In this document: one piece after another, positions 1-9,100 of the stretch
Layout of the letters: each line of letters begins with the position of its first letter
How positions within the stretch are numbered: the stretch's first letter is position 1
DNA from: Amycolatopsis tolypomycina
Lineage (GTDB): Bacteria > Actinomycetota > Actinomycetes > Mycobacteriales > Pseudonocardiaceae
Assembly (NCBI RefSeq): GCF_900105945.1
Contig: NZ_FNSO01000004.1
Coordinates: forward strand, 620,001 to 684,000
Length of the DNA: 64,000 bases
Reading direction: 5' to 3'
Made by a program: the position numbers and the translations under genes
Notes under the pieces: generated by a model
The model's input: the letters and a program-made list of their open reading frames with translations, nothing else
What the model was told of the DNA's origin: nothing
Databases searched by the model: none

Positions 1-472
1 TCGCGACCAGGCTCGACAGCCCCGCGCGCGCCGCGTACAACGCCCACGCGGCGCCGGCGTTGCCGTTCGTCGGCATCGCGATCCCGCGCACGCCCAGCTC
101 GGCCGCCCGCGAGACGCCGACCGCGGCGCCGCGCGCCTTGAACGTGCCGGTCGGCACCAGGCCTTCGTCCTTCATCCACAGCCGGGACAACCCCAGCTCA
201 CGGCCGTAGCGCGGCAGCCGCAGCAACGGCGTCATACCTTCCCCGAGGCTGACGACGTGCTCGGGCGAGCGCACGGGCAGCACCTCGTGGTAGCGCCACA
301 GCGTCGGTTCCCGCCCGGCGATCTCCTTCGGCGTCACGGCTTCGCGGACGCCGTCGAGGTCGTAGCGCGCGAGCAGCGGCGCGCCCGCCGGGGAGAGGCC
401 CTGGACTACGTCGGCGGCCAGGCGTTCGCCGGTCCGCGAGCACTCGAGATGGCTGAGGAACGAGTACGGCAC
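1..472 (-). CDS. thrC: threonine synthase-like PLP enzyme, N-terminal part
   Basis: Partial gene; the 3' part lies beyond the window. Reading leftward from a GTG at 472, about 157 residues are visible. The N-terminus carries the SHLECSRTGE segment typical of actinobacterial threonine synthases, followed by the PLP-lysine motif GTFKARGAA and the substrate-loop motif TNGNAGAAW. Fold-type II enzymes of this family convert O-phosphohomoserine to threonine in the cytoplasm. The start follows from the conserved N-terminus beginning directly after this GTG. It diverges from the DUF1295 gene across 66 bp that hold a triple 18-bp repeat. Other fold-II PLP lyases (cysteate synthase, threonine dehydratase) remain possible because the C-terminal half is not visible. 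Confidence 0.78.
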   Translation of the reverse strand, partial: MPYSFLSHLECSRTGERLAADVVQGLSPAGAPLLARYDLDGVREAVTPKEIAGREPTLWRYHEVLPVRSPEHVVSLGEGMTPLLRLPRYGRELGLSRLWMKDEGLVPTGTFKARGAAVGVSRAAELGVRGIAMPTNGNAGAAWALYAARAGLSSLVA

Positions 473-475
473 AGT

Positions 476-529
476 GCCGATCCTAGGTCCCCGGCCGATC
501 CTAGGTCCCCGGCCGATCCCAGGTCCTAA
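476..529. repeat. three tandem 18-bp repeats between divergent genes
   Basis: Three head-to-tail 18-bp units lie at 476-493, 494-511 and 512-529. The first two are identical and the third differs at a few bases near its end. Each of the first two contains the palindrome CCTAGG. The array fills nearly the whole 66-bp gap between the thrC-like GTG and the DUF1295 ATG, so it overlaps both promoters. It could be an operator array or a replication-slippage product. Confidence 0.85.
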
Positions 530-538
530 AGTGAGCAC

Positions 539-1318
539 ATGGACGCGCTGCGGGTGTGCCTGTACGTCTTCGCCGGGGTGACGCTCGGTACCTGGCTGGT
601 GTCGGTGCTGACCAGGGAGTACTCCTGGGTCGACCGGATCTGGTCGATCGTCCCGGTCGCCTACGTGGGGATCTTCGCCGGCGCCGCCGGGTTCGCCGAC
701 GCGCGGCTCGACGTGATGTTCGCGCTGGTCGCGCTGTGGGGCATCCGGCTCACGTTCAACTTCGCCCGCAAGGGCGGCTACGCGCCCGGCGGCGAGGACT
801 ACCGGTGGGCGGTGCTGCGCGAGCGGATGGCGCCGTGGCAGTTCCAGCTGTTCAACTTCTTCTTCATCTCGCTGTACCAGAACGTGATCCTGCTGCTGAT
901 CACGCTGCCCGCGCTGACCGCGCTGGAGCACCCGGGCGGCTTCGGCGCCGCGGACGTCGTCGTCGCGCTGGTCTTCGCCGCCTTCCTGGTCGGGGAGACG
1001 GTCGCCGACCAGCAGCAGTGGGCGTTCCACCGCGAGAAGCACGCGGGCCGGGCGCCGACGCGGTTCCTGCAGGCCGGGCTGTTCCGCTACTCACGGCACC
1101 CGAACTTCTTCTTCGAGCAGGCGCAGTGGTGGGCGATCGCCGCGTTCGGCGTGGTCGCCGGCGGTCCGCAGTGGACGGTCGCCGGCGCGGTCCTGCTCAC
1201 CCTGCTGTTCGTGGGCTCGACGCGGTTCACCGAGAGCATCACGAAGTCGCGGTACCCCGAATACGCCGACTACCAGCGGCGGACGTCGGCCGTGGTCCCG
1301 TGGCCGGTGCGCGGATGA
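539..1318 (+). CDS. DUF1295 family membrane protein (steroid 5-alpha-reductase-like)
   Basis: 259-aa integral membrane protein with several hydrophobic segments. The C-terminal part has RYSRHPNFF at about 183-191 and the preceding WGIRLTFNF and GEDYRW motifs, as in DUF1295 and isoprenylcysteine methyltransferase/steroid-reductase-like folds, where such residues bind a nucleotide or SAM cofactor. The substrate is unknown; members often sit near lipid or carotenoid genes. The stop overlaps the start of the nitrilase gene (ATGA), so the two are translationally coupled. The repeats at 476-529 occupy the promoter region. Confidence 0.85.
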   Translation: MDALRVCLYVFAGVTLGTWLVSVLTREYSWVDRIWSIVPVAYVGIFAGAAGFADARLDVMFALVALWGIRLTFNFARKGGYAPGGEDYRWAVLRERMAPWQFQLFNFFFISLYQNVILLLITLPALTALEHPGGFGAADVVVALVFAAFLVGETVADQQQWAFHREKHAGRAPTRFLQAGLFRYSRHPNFFFEQAQWWAIAAFGVVAGGPQWTVAGAVLLTLLFVGSTRFTESITKSRYPEYADYQRRTSAVVPWPVRG

Positions 1319-2127
1319 CGGTCGTCGCCGCGCTCCAGATCGCCGCGGGCGTCCCGATCGAGCGGATCCTGGCGTTCGAGGACGAGATCCGGGGCGCCGA
1401 CCTGGTGGTGCTGCCGGAAGCCGTCCTCGGCGGGTACCCGGGCCGGGTGCCGTTCACCGAGTACTTCCACGCGGCGGTGACCGTGCCCGGTCCGGAGGTG
1501 ACGGAGCTGGCCGGGCTCGCGGCGCGGACCGGCGCGTCGCTGGTGGTGGGCGTGATCGAACGCGCCGGCTCGACCCTCTACAGCACGGCGGTGTTCCTCG
1601 ACCCGGAGCAGGGACTGGTGGCCAAGCACCGCAAGCTGGTCCCGACGGAACGGGAGCGCCTCTTCTGGGGCCGCGGCGACGGTTCGACGCTCCCGGTGGT
1701 CGCGACGGCGGCGGGCCGGGCGGGTGCGGCGATCTGCTGGGAGAACCACATGCCGTTGCTGCGGGCGGCGATGTACGCGAAGGGCGTGGAGATCTGGTGC
1801 GCCCCGACGGCCGACGACCGCGACGTCTGGCAGGCGTCGATGCGCCACATCGCCGACGAGGGCCGGTGTTTCGTGGTTTCGGCGTGCCCGTACGAGGCCG
1901 AAGGCGACGACCCGTTCCGCGGCGGCAGCGTGATCGCCGGCCCGCTGGGGGACGTCCTGGCCGGCCCGCTGCGCGACGCGGAGGGCCTGATCACGGCGGA
2001 GATCGACCTCGAGGAGATCGTCACCGCTCGCAAGAGCCTCGACGTGTCCGGGCACTACTCGCGGCCGGACGTCTTCTCGCTGACCGTGGACGAGCGGCCG
2101 AGGGAGGGCGTCACCTTCGTGAGGTGA
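1315..2127 (+). CDS. nitrilase family carbon-nitrogen hydrolase
   Basis: 270-aa nitrilase-superfamily enzyme. The Glu-Lys-Cys triad is readable as E35 ([10 protein letters not shown]), K107 (KHRKLVPT) and C141 ([10 protein letters not shown]). The CWEN context is that of true nitrilases, which hydrolyse nitriles to acids plus ammonia, rather than amidases (CYD-type contexts). At 270 aa it is shorter than classical nitrilases (about 330-360 aa), mainly at the C-terminus, so helix formation and substrate range may differ. Translationally coupled to the DUF1295 gene upstream through ATGA. A 15-bp stem terminator begins inside the last codons. The natural substrate cannot be told from sequence. 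Confidence 0.85.
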   Translation: MTVVAALQIAAGVPIERILAFEDEIRGADLVVLPEAVLGGYPGRVPFTEYFHAAVTVPGPEVTELAGLAARTGASLVVGVIERAGSTLYSTAVFLDPEQGLVAKHRKLVPTERERLFWGRGDGSTLPVVATAAGRAGAAICWENHMPLLRAAMYAKGVEIWCAPTADDRDVWQASMRHIADEGRCFVVSACPYEAEGDDPFRGGSVIAGPLGDVLAGPLRDAEGLITAEIDLEEIVTARKSLDVSGHYSRPDVFSLTVDERPREGVTFVR

Positions 2128-2136
2128 CGCCCTCCC
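2102..2136. terminator. 15-bp stem hairpin overlapping the nitrilase stop
   Basis: Perfect inverted repeat: arm 2102-2116, 5-nt loop, arm 2122-2136. It starts inside the last nitrilase codons and spans the stop codon (2125-2127). It sits between convergent genes (nitrilase rightward, SDR leftward ending at 2143), so it can act in both directions. There is no U-tract, as is common in actinobacteria. Confidence 0.85.
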
Positions 2137-2142
2137 GCGCGC

Positions 2143-2889
2143 TCACACCGCCAGCCGGCCGCCGTCCACCGGGAGGATCGCGCCGTGGACGAAGCTGGCG
2201 TCGCCCGCCGCCAGGAACGCGATCGCCGCCGCGATCTCCTCCGGGGACGCCACGCGCCCCGCCGGGCCGGCCGCGGCCAGCGCGTCGAGGCCGTCGCCGA
2301 ACACCGCCGTGCCCTCCGTGCGGGTCGGGCCCGGGCTGACCGCGTTGACCCGGACGCCCGACGGCCCGAACTCCGCCGCCCACGCCTTCGTCATCAGCTC
2401 GACCGCCGCCTTCGACGCGCCGTACACCGCCATGCCCGCCATGCCGCGCAGCGCGACCATCGTGGACACGTTCACGATCGCGCCGTGGCCCCGGGCCGCC
2501 ATCTCCGGCCCCAGCTCGGCGACCAGGAAGAACGGCACCTTCACGTTCGTCGCGAAGACCGTGTCGAAGTCCGCCTCGGCGAACGACGCGGTCGGCCCGG
2601 TCGGGAACACGCCGGCGTTGTTGACCAGCACGTCGATCGGCCCGCCCACCTCGCGCGCCCGAGCCGCGAGCGCGCGCGCCGACGCGGCGTCCGTCAGGTC
2701 CGCCGCGACGAAGTCGGCCTTGCCACCCGCCGCGCGGATGGCGTCGACGACCTCGGCGCCGCGCCCGGCGTCCCGGCCGGACAGCACCACGTGCGCGCCG
2801 AGCCGGGCCAGCGCGATCGCCGTCGCGCGGCCGATCCCGCTCGTCCCGCCGGTCACCAGCGCCGTCGACCCGGCAAGTTCTGCAGTCAT
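2143..2889 (-). CDS. SDR family oxidoreductase
   Basis: 248-aa classical short-chain dehydrogenase/reductase. The cofactor motif TGGTSGIG is at 13-20, NNAG at 90-93, and the catalytic residues are S142, Y156 and K160 (YGASK). A basic residue (R39) after the second strand in SGRD suggests NADP(H). A good ribosome site (AAGGAG) lies 9 bases before the ATG. It is the last gene of a leftward P450 - LysR - SDR series, 84 bp below the LysR stop. It probably oxidises or reduces an alcohol/ketone; the substrate is unknown. Confidence 0.9.
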   Translation of the reverse strand: MTAELAGSTALVTGGTSGIGRATAIALARLGAHVVLSGRDAGRGAEVVDAIRAAGGKADFVAADLTDAASARALAARAREVGGPIDVLVNNAGVFPTGPTASFAEADFDTVFATNVKVPFFLVAELGPEMAARGHGAIVNVSTMVALRGMAGMAVYGASKAAVELMTKAWAAEFGPSGVRVNAVSPGPTRTEGTAVFGDGLDALAAAGPAGRVASPEEIAAAIAFLAAGDASFVHGAILPVDGGRLAV

Positions 2890-2972
2890 CGTTCGAACTC
2901 CTTTGCGTTCTCGGTCGCAGAGTTCAAGCGAGACCGCCCGGAGAAGACTTCCGGATCCGCGTTCGGCCCTCC

Positions 2973-3866
2973 TTATACCTCCGATCCGTTCCGCCGATGG
3001 TCTTCCAGCGCCGCGACGAACTCCGCGACGTCACGCCGGTGCGACGTCGCCGGCCAGACGGCCCAGGTCCGCCGGACGATCGGGGTGCCGGCCAGCGGCA
3101 CCCACCGGACCGTGTCCGGCAGCGGGTACGGCCACTCCGGCGGTGCGAAGGCGTACGCCCCGCCCGCGCTGACCGCCGGGATCTTCAGCTCGACGATCAG
3201 CCGCTGCTCCTCCGGGACCTCCGGGCCGACGTCGAGACCGTGGCTGCGCAGGATCGCGGCCAGCTCGTCGTACCAGGCCGGGCTGCCCGCGCGCGGGAAG
3301 GCGAACCACTCCAGGCCGGCCAGGTCCTCCAGCCGGACCGGCGAGCCCAGCTTCTCGGCCAGGTCCGCGGCGAGCAGGACGCCGACGTCCTCGGTCACCA
3401 CGAGGACGGCGTCCAGGTCGGGGCCGGCCGGGCGCTCCCGGACCAGCCCGACGTCCAGTTCGCCGGCCCGCAGCGCGGCCACCTGCGCCACGGACGACAG
3501 GTGCCGTGCCTGCACCCGCGTGTCCGGCAGCCGCGCGAGCGCCGACGGCAGCAGGTCGGGTGGCAGTTCCAGGGGGACGCCGACGCGCAGCACGCCGCTG
3601 CCGGTCGCGGTGTGCCGGGCCATCGCGGCGAGCGCCTGGTCGTGGCGGGCCAGCACGGCGCGGGCCTCGCCGAGCAGCGTCGCCCCGGCGTCGGTGACCT
3701 GGACGCCGGTGCTGGTGCGCACCAGCAGCCGGACGCCGAGCCGCCGTTCGAGGGCCGTGATCGTCTGCGACAGCGCCGGCTGGCTCACGTGCAGCTGCCG
3801 TGCCGCCTTCGACATCGCGCCCGCCTCGACGACCGCGACGAACGCCTTCAGCTCCCGGATCTCCAT
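2973..3866 (-). CDS. LysR family transcriptional regulator
   Basis: 297-aa LysR regulator. The N-terminal winged helix (MEIRELKAFVAVVEAG, then SQPALSQTITALERRLG) is classical and the rest is a periplasmic-binding-like effector domain. I start it at the ATG at 3866, whose A is also the last base of the P450 stop (TGATG), rather than an in-frame ATG four codons upstream, because MEIREL aligns with the family N-terminus. Coupling to the P450 gene suggests co-transcription. It probably controls this P450/SDR group, though most LysR proteins are divergent from their target, so the arrangement is less usual. Confidence 0.9.
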   Translation of the reverse strand: MEIRELKAFVAVVEAGAMSKAARQLHVSQPALSQTITALERRLGVRLLVRTSTGVQVTDAGATLLGEARAVLARHDQALAAMARHTATGSGVLRVGVPLELPPDLLPSALARLPDTRVQARHLSSVAQVAALRAGELDVGLVRERPAGPDLDAVLVVTEDVGVLLAADLAEKLGSPVRLEDLAGLEWFAFPRAGSPAWYDELAAILRSHGLDVGPEVPEEQRLIVELKIPAVSAGGAYAFAPPEWPYPLPDTVRWVPLAGTPIVRRTWAVWPATSHRRDVAEFVAALEDHRRNGSEV

Positions 3867-5119
3867 CAGGCCGCCCACCGGACTGGCAGTGACTTGAGGC
3901 CGTTCTGGAAGTTCGACCGCAGCCGCACGGGAGTGCCCGCCAGGGAAACCTGGCCGAGCAGGTCGAGCACCGCCTCGAACATGGCCCGCAGCTGCACCCG
4001 CGCGAGGTGGGCGCCGAGGCAGAAGTGCGGGCCGTGGCCGAAGGTCAGGTGGTCGTTCGGCGTCCGGCCGACGTCGAAGCTGTCCGGCGAAGGGAACACG
4101 GCCGGATCCCGGTTGGCTGAAGAGAACCAGACCACCACCTTGTCACCGGCCCGGATGTCCACATCGGACAGCCGGACGTCGGAAGCGGCCGTGCGCCGGA
4201 AGTGCATCACCGGCGTCCACCAGCGCAACATCTCTTCGACGGCGGACGGCAGCAGCGACCGGTCGTCGAGGAGCCGCCGGTATTGCTCGGGGTGGGACAG
4301 CAGCGCGAGCAGCCCACCGGGCAGGCCGTTGCGCAGCGTTTCGTTACCGGCCACGGAAAACAGCCAGAACAGGTTCTCGAACTCGGCGAGCGAGACGCGC
4401 CCGCCGTCGTCGCCGACTTGCCGCATCAGGTTGCTCATGACGTCGTCACCCGGATGCGCACGCTTGTACTCGCCCAACGCGTTCGCGTACGCGTAGAGAT
4501 CCGGCATGCCCGCGCGGGTCCGCGGGTCCGGCATCGACCCGTCCGGCCCCGGCGCCGGGCGGACGGCGAGCGCGGAGCGGGCGAGCTCGCTCACCTCGGT
4601 GACGGAAACCGTCGAACTGACCGCGTATTCGGCGTCCTGGTAGCCGATCACGCGGTTGCTCCAGTCGTACATCAGCCGCCGATCCTCCTCCGGCACGCCG
4701 AACACCCCGGCCAGGGTGCGCAGCGGCAGGTCGGCGGCCACCTGCGCGAAATCGCACCGGCCATCGGAGGCGACCTCCGCAACCAGGTCCCGCGCCCAGC
4801 TCTCGATCTGTGACGTCAGCTTCGCGATCGCGCGCGGAGTGAACGCCTTCGTGAGCAACCCGCGCAGCCTGCCGTGCTCCGGCGGGTCCATGTTCAGCAT
4901 CATCCGCCGCACGTACGCGAGGTCCGCCGCGTCGCGGATCTGCGTCCCGCCGAGCTGGGACGAGAACACTCCCGGGTCACGCAGCACCCGCCGGACCTCG
5001 GCGTGGCCCAGCACGGCCCAGAAGTCGTCGACGCGCACCACCGGGCCGGCGCGCCGCAGCCGCGCCAGCTCCTCGTACGGGACACCGCGCACGTAGGTGT
5101 CCGGATCGGTGATCGTCAC
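3866..5119 (-). CDS. cytochrome P450
   Basis: Bacterial class I P450 of about 417 aa. The I-helix oxygen-activation motif is AGNET, the K-helix ExxR is in EEMLRW, and the haem-binding loop is FGHGPHFCLG with the thiolate Cys at about 367. I prefer the GTG at 5119 (VTITDPDTYVRG) because family members start near this point; a TTG at 5149 would add ten residues and nearly touch the divergent gene. No ferredoxin or ferredoxin reductase gene is adjacent, so electron partners must come from elsewhere. Coupled to the LysR gene by TGATG. The substrate is unknown; a neighbouring SDR could act on the hydroxylated product. Confidence 0.93.
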   Translation of the reverse strand: MTITDPDTYVRGVPYEELARLRRAGPVVRVDDFWAVLGHAEVRRVLRDPGVFSSQLGGTQIRDAADLAYVRRMMLNMDPPEHGRLRGLLTKAFTPRAIAKLTSQIESWARDLVAEVASDGRCDFAQVAADLPLRTLAGVFGVPEEDRRLMYDWSNRVIGYQDAEYAVSSTVSVTEVSELARSALAVRPAPGPDGSMPDPRTRAGMPDLYAYANALGEYKRAHPGDDVMSNLMRQVGDDGGRVSLAEFENLFWLFSVAGNETLRNGLPGGLLALLSHPEQYRRLLDDRSLLPSAVEEMLRWWTPVMHFRRTAASDVRLSDVDIRAGDKVVVWFSSANRDPAVFPSPDSFDVGRTPNDHLTFGHGPHFCLGAHLARVQLRAMFEAVLDLLGQVSLAGTPVRLRSNFQNGLKSLPVRWAA

Positions 5120-5166
5120 GGGGCCGACCCTAGCCGCGGCCACCGACAATTTGGGAGGCTGCGCTG

Positions 5167-5895
5167 ATGGACACGCTCAACATGCGCATCGGCGGCAAGG
5201 GCGAACCGGCCGTCCTCCTCCTGCACGGCCTCGGCGCGACCGGCGCCGTCTGGAACCACTTCGCCGTCCTGCTGGACCGGCGCGTCCTCGTGCCCGACCT
5301 GCCCGGGCACGGCCCGTCCGCGCCGCTGCCGCACTACAGCTTCCGGACGCTGGCCGAGGCGGTCGCGCGGGCGCTGCCGGACGGCGGGCCGCTGATCGTC
5401 GCGGGTCATTCACTCGGCGGGGTGCTCGCGCTGGAACTGGCGTCCGACCGGTTCGACGTCGAGGTCGCCGGCGTGCTGGCGCTCGGGGTGAAGGTCGAGT
5501 GGAGCCAGGACGACCTGAACCGCGCGGCCTCCTTCGCGGCCCGGCCACCCCGGGTGTTCGCGACGCAGGAGGAGGCCGACCAGGCCTACCTGAAGGTGTC
5601 CGGGCTGCTCGGGATCGCGCCGGCCGACCCGGCCGGGCTTCGCGAGACCGAGGGAGGTTGGCGCCTCGCGATGGACCCGGCCGCGTTCGGCCTCGGCGCA
5701 CCGGACATGCCGGCCCTGCTGGCCGGGGCGCGCTGCCCGGTCGTGCTCGCCGCGGGGGAGAACGACCCGATGAGCCGTCCGGAGCAGCTGCGGGCGCTCG
5801 ATCCCGGCGCCGTCACGCTCGCCGGTCTCGGGCACAACGCCCACGTCGAGGACCCGGCCGCCGTGCGGGCCCTGCTCAAGCGCTTCGGCGTGTGA
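5167..5895 (+). CDS. alpha/beta fold hydrolase
   Basis: 242-aa alpha/beta hydrolase. The nucleophile elbow is GHSLGG with Ser82, the oxyanion-hole motif HGLG follows the first core strand, the acid is probably the Asp in GENDPMS, and the catalytic His is H226 in GHNAHVED. The ribosome site GGGAGG lies 7 bases before the ATG. It is divergent from the P450 gene (about 47 bp gap) and ends in a hairpin terminator. Substrates could be esters, lactones or other small hydrolysable compounds; nothing visible narrows this. Confidence 0.88.
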   Translation: MDTLNMRIGGKGEPAVLLLHGLGATGAVWNHFAVLLDRRVLVPDLPGHGPSAPLPHYSFRTLAEAVARALPDGGPLIVAGHSLGGVLALELASDRFDVEVAGVLALGVKVEWSQDDLNRAASFAARPPRVFATQEEADQAYLKVSGLLGIAPADPAGLRETEGGWRLAMDPAAFGLGAPDMPALLAGARCPVVLAAGENDPMSRPEQLRALDPGAVTLAGLGHNAHVEDPAAVRALLKRFGV

Positions 5896-5905
5896 AAGTC
5901 CGGGT

Positions 5906-5934
5906 GCAGCCGTCGTACCCCATGCGACGGCTGC
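5906..5934 (+). terminator. hairpin terminator after the hydrolase gene
   Basis: Perfect 10-bp stem GCAGCCGTCG / CGACGGCTGC with a 9-base loop, 10 bases after the hydrolase stop and upstream of the regulator gene. The rest of the 5896-6134 gap holds the promoter region of the following gene; no confident -35/-10 pair was recognised. Confidence 0.8.
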
Positions 5935-6134
5935 TCCGCGAACCCCTCGCCACCACCGGACGCGGAAAAGCCTAGGAAAGCGCGGTGGACGAGCGCCTGT
6001 ACCCGGGCTCGCCGCCGCCGTCACCGTCCGTACCTGCGGAAACGGTTATCTTCGCCGATCGGTGGTACATCTCGGGCGGCACGATCGTGATGCTGGAGAG
6101 GTACGTTCCGCTCGGGACGCAGGAGAGGACGCCT

Positions 6135-9100
6135 GTGGACGAAGGCCTGTCGTTCGCCGGATGGCTGCGTGACCGGCGTGTGCTCGCCGGCCTCACCCAG
6201 GCCCAGCTCGCCGAGCGTGCGGGACTGAGCCTGCGCGCGGTGCGCAACGCCGAGCTCGGCAGCGTCCGGCGACCCCGTCCGGAGACGGCCCGCAAGCTGC
6301 GGGAGGCCCTCGCCGAAGCCCCGCCGGAACCCGTGCGGATCGGCGTGCTGGGCCCGCTGACGGTGGCGCGGGGCGAGGAGGAAGTGGAGATCGGCGCGGA
6401 GAAGCAGCGCCTGCTCCTGGCGATGCTGGCCCTGCAGCCGAACCGGACCGTCCGGCGCGAGGACCTCGTCGACGTCATCTGGGACGAACCGCCGCCGTCG
6501 TGCCTGGAGCTGCTCCACACCTACGTGGCGCGGCTGCGGCGGGCGCTGCGGCCCGCCGACCTCATCGCCACGGACAAGGGCGGCTACCGGCTCGCGGCCG
6601 GCGAGGACGAGCTCGACCTGCTGCGTTTCGAAGCCCTCCTCGCGCAGGACGCGCTGAAGGAAGCGCTCGGGCTCTGGCGCGGCCCGGCGCTCGCCGACGT
6701 CGAACGGCTGCGCCAGCACCCGGCCCGGCTCGCGCTGGCGATGCGGCGCGCCAAGGCGGTCATGGCCTACGCCGAGGTCGCCCATCCCGAGGACGCGGCG
6801 GTGCAGCTGCGGGTGCTGACCGCCGAGGAACCGCTGAACGAGTCCGCGCACGCTCAGCTGATGCGGGCGCTCGCCGCGTCCGGGCGGCAGGCCGCCGCGC
6901 TGGACGTCTTCGACGAGGTGCGCCGGCGGCTGGCCGGGGAACTGGGCCTGGAACCGGGCCCCGAGCTGCGGGCGGCCCAGCGGCAGGTGCTGCGGCAGGA
7001 CTTCGCCGCCCCGGAGCCGCCGGCCCGGGTGCCCACGCAGCTGCCCGCCGACGTCCCCGGCTTCCGCGGCCGCGCCGCCCAGCTGGCCGAGCTGGACGCG
7101 CTGCTGCGCCGCGACGAAGGCGACACGAGCGCGCGCATCGCCGTCCTCTCCGGCACCGGCGGGGTCGGCAAGACCGCACTGGCCGTCCATTGGGCGCAGC
7201 GCTCGCCAGGGGAGTTCCCGGACGGCCAGCTCTACCTGGACCTGCACGGCTACGGCGCGGTCCGGCCGGTCGACCCGGGCGACGCGCTGTCGGGATTCCT
7301 GCGTGCCCTCGGCGTCCCCGGCGCGGACATCCCCGCCGAGCCGGACGAGCGCGCCGCCAAGTTCCGCACCGCGCTCACCGGGCGGCGGATGCTCCTGGTG
7401 CTGGACAACGCGAACGCCGTCGGGCAGGTCCGCCCGCTGCTGCCCGGCTCGCCGACCTGCCTGGTCCTGGTGACCAGCCGGGACGCCCTCCCCGGGCTGG
7501 TCGCCCGCCACGGCGCCCGGCGCGTGCTCGTCGACCTGCTCACCGACGCCGAAGCCCGCGACCTGCTGCGCGCGCTGCTCGGGCCGCGCGTCGACGGCGA
7601 ACCCGAGGCCACCGCGGCCCTGATCGGGTACGCCGCCCGGCTGCCGCTGGCCCTGCGGCTGGTCGCGGAGCTGGCACTGAGCCGGCCGGGGGAGCGGCTG
7701 GCCGCGCTCGCAGCGGAACTCGCCGACGAACGGCGGCGGCTCGACCTGCTCGACGGCGGCGGCGACCCGCTGACCGCGGTCCGCGCCGTGTTCTCCTGGT
7801 CGTACCGCCACCTCGCGCCCGACGCCGCCCGCGTGTTCCGGCTCTGCGGCCTGCACCCGGGCCGCGACCTGACGCCGCCGGCGCTGGCCGCGCTCGCGGG
7901 CGTCCCCCTGCCGGAGGCCGAACGGCTGGCCGGCGCCCTGGTGCGCGCCCACCTCGTGCAGCAGACCGGCGACGACCGCGTCCAGCTGCACGACCTGCTG
8001 CGCGTCTACGCCGCCGAGCTCGCGGCCGCCGATACCGCCGAGAGCCGGGAGGCGCAGCGGCGGCTGTTCGACTTCTACGTCTCCTCGGCCGGGCAGGCCA
8101 TGGACGTCGTCCTGCCGCACGAACGGCACCTGCGGCCGCGCGTGCCCGACCCGGACGTCAAGGTGATCGACGCGCAGGCGTGGCTCGAGGCCGAGCGCCG
8201 CAACCTGCTGGCGGTCGCGGCGCACGCCACCCGGCACGGCTGGCCCGACCACCTGCGGCTGCTGTCCGGGATCCTGTGGCACTACCTCGACGTCGGCGGC
8301 TACCACGAGGAAGCGCTGGTGCTGCACACGCACGCGTCGGCGCTGGCGCACGACACCGGCGACCGGGTGGCCGAAGCCGAGCCGCTCATCCTGATCGCGC
8401 TGGGCCACTGGCGCGTCGGCCGGTCGCCGGAAGCACTGCGGTACCTGGAGGAGGCGCTCGTCCTGGCCCGGGAGACCGGCGACTGGCGCACCGAGCTCCA
8501 CGCCGTCAACACCCTCGGGCTCGTGTGCCGCGCCCTGGGCCGGTTCGCCGACGGGATCCGGTATTCGACGGAGGCACTGGAGCTGGCGAGGAAGACGGGC
8601 GACCGTACCAGCGAAGGCCTGGTCCTGGTCGTGCTCGGCTGTTCCTGCCGCGGCATCGGCCGCTACGGCGAAGCGCTCGGACACCTCGAAGAGGCGCTGG
8701 CACTGGCACGGGACATCGCCGACCGCACGAGCGAGGGCTACGCGCTGGTCAACCTGGGCGACACGCTGTCGGCGCTCGGCCGCCACGACGAAGCTGTCCA
8801 GGCCCTGGAAGAGGGATTGGCGCACCTGCGGGCGATGGGTGTCCGGGTGAGCGAGGGGTACGCGCTGGGCATCCTCGGCGACGTCGAACACGCGCGCGGC
8901 CGGTACGCCGAAGCCGCGGCGCACCTGGCACGGGCGCTGGAAATCGCGCAGGAGACCGGAAGCCCGCCCAACCGCAGCGTCTCGTTGAAGCACCTGGGCG
9001 ACGTGCGGCTGGCGGAAGGCCGGCACCCGGAAGCGGCCCAGCACCTCGAAGAGGCGCTGAGCCTGGCCCGCGAATGCGGCGACCGCGGCGTGGAATCCCG

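Noticed and set aside
5120..5149. TTG start extending the P450 by ten residues
   Set aside because: The GTG at 5119 matches family N-termini, and the extension would almost abut the divergent hydrolase gene.
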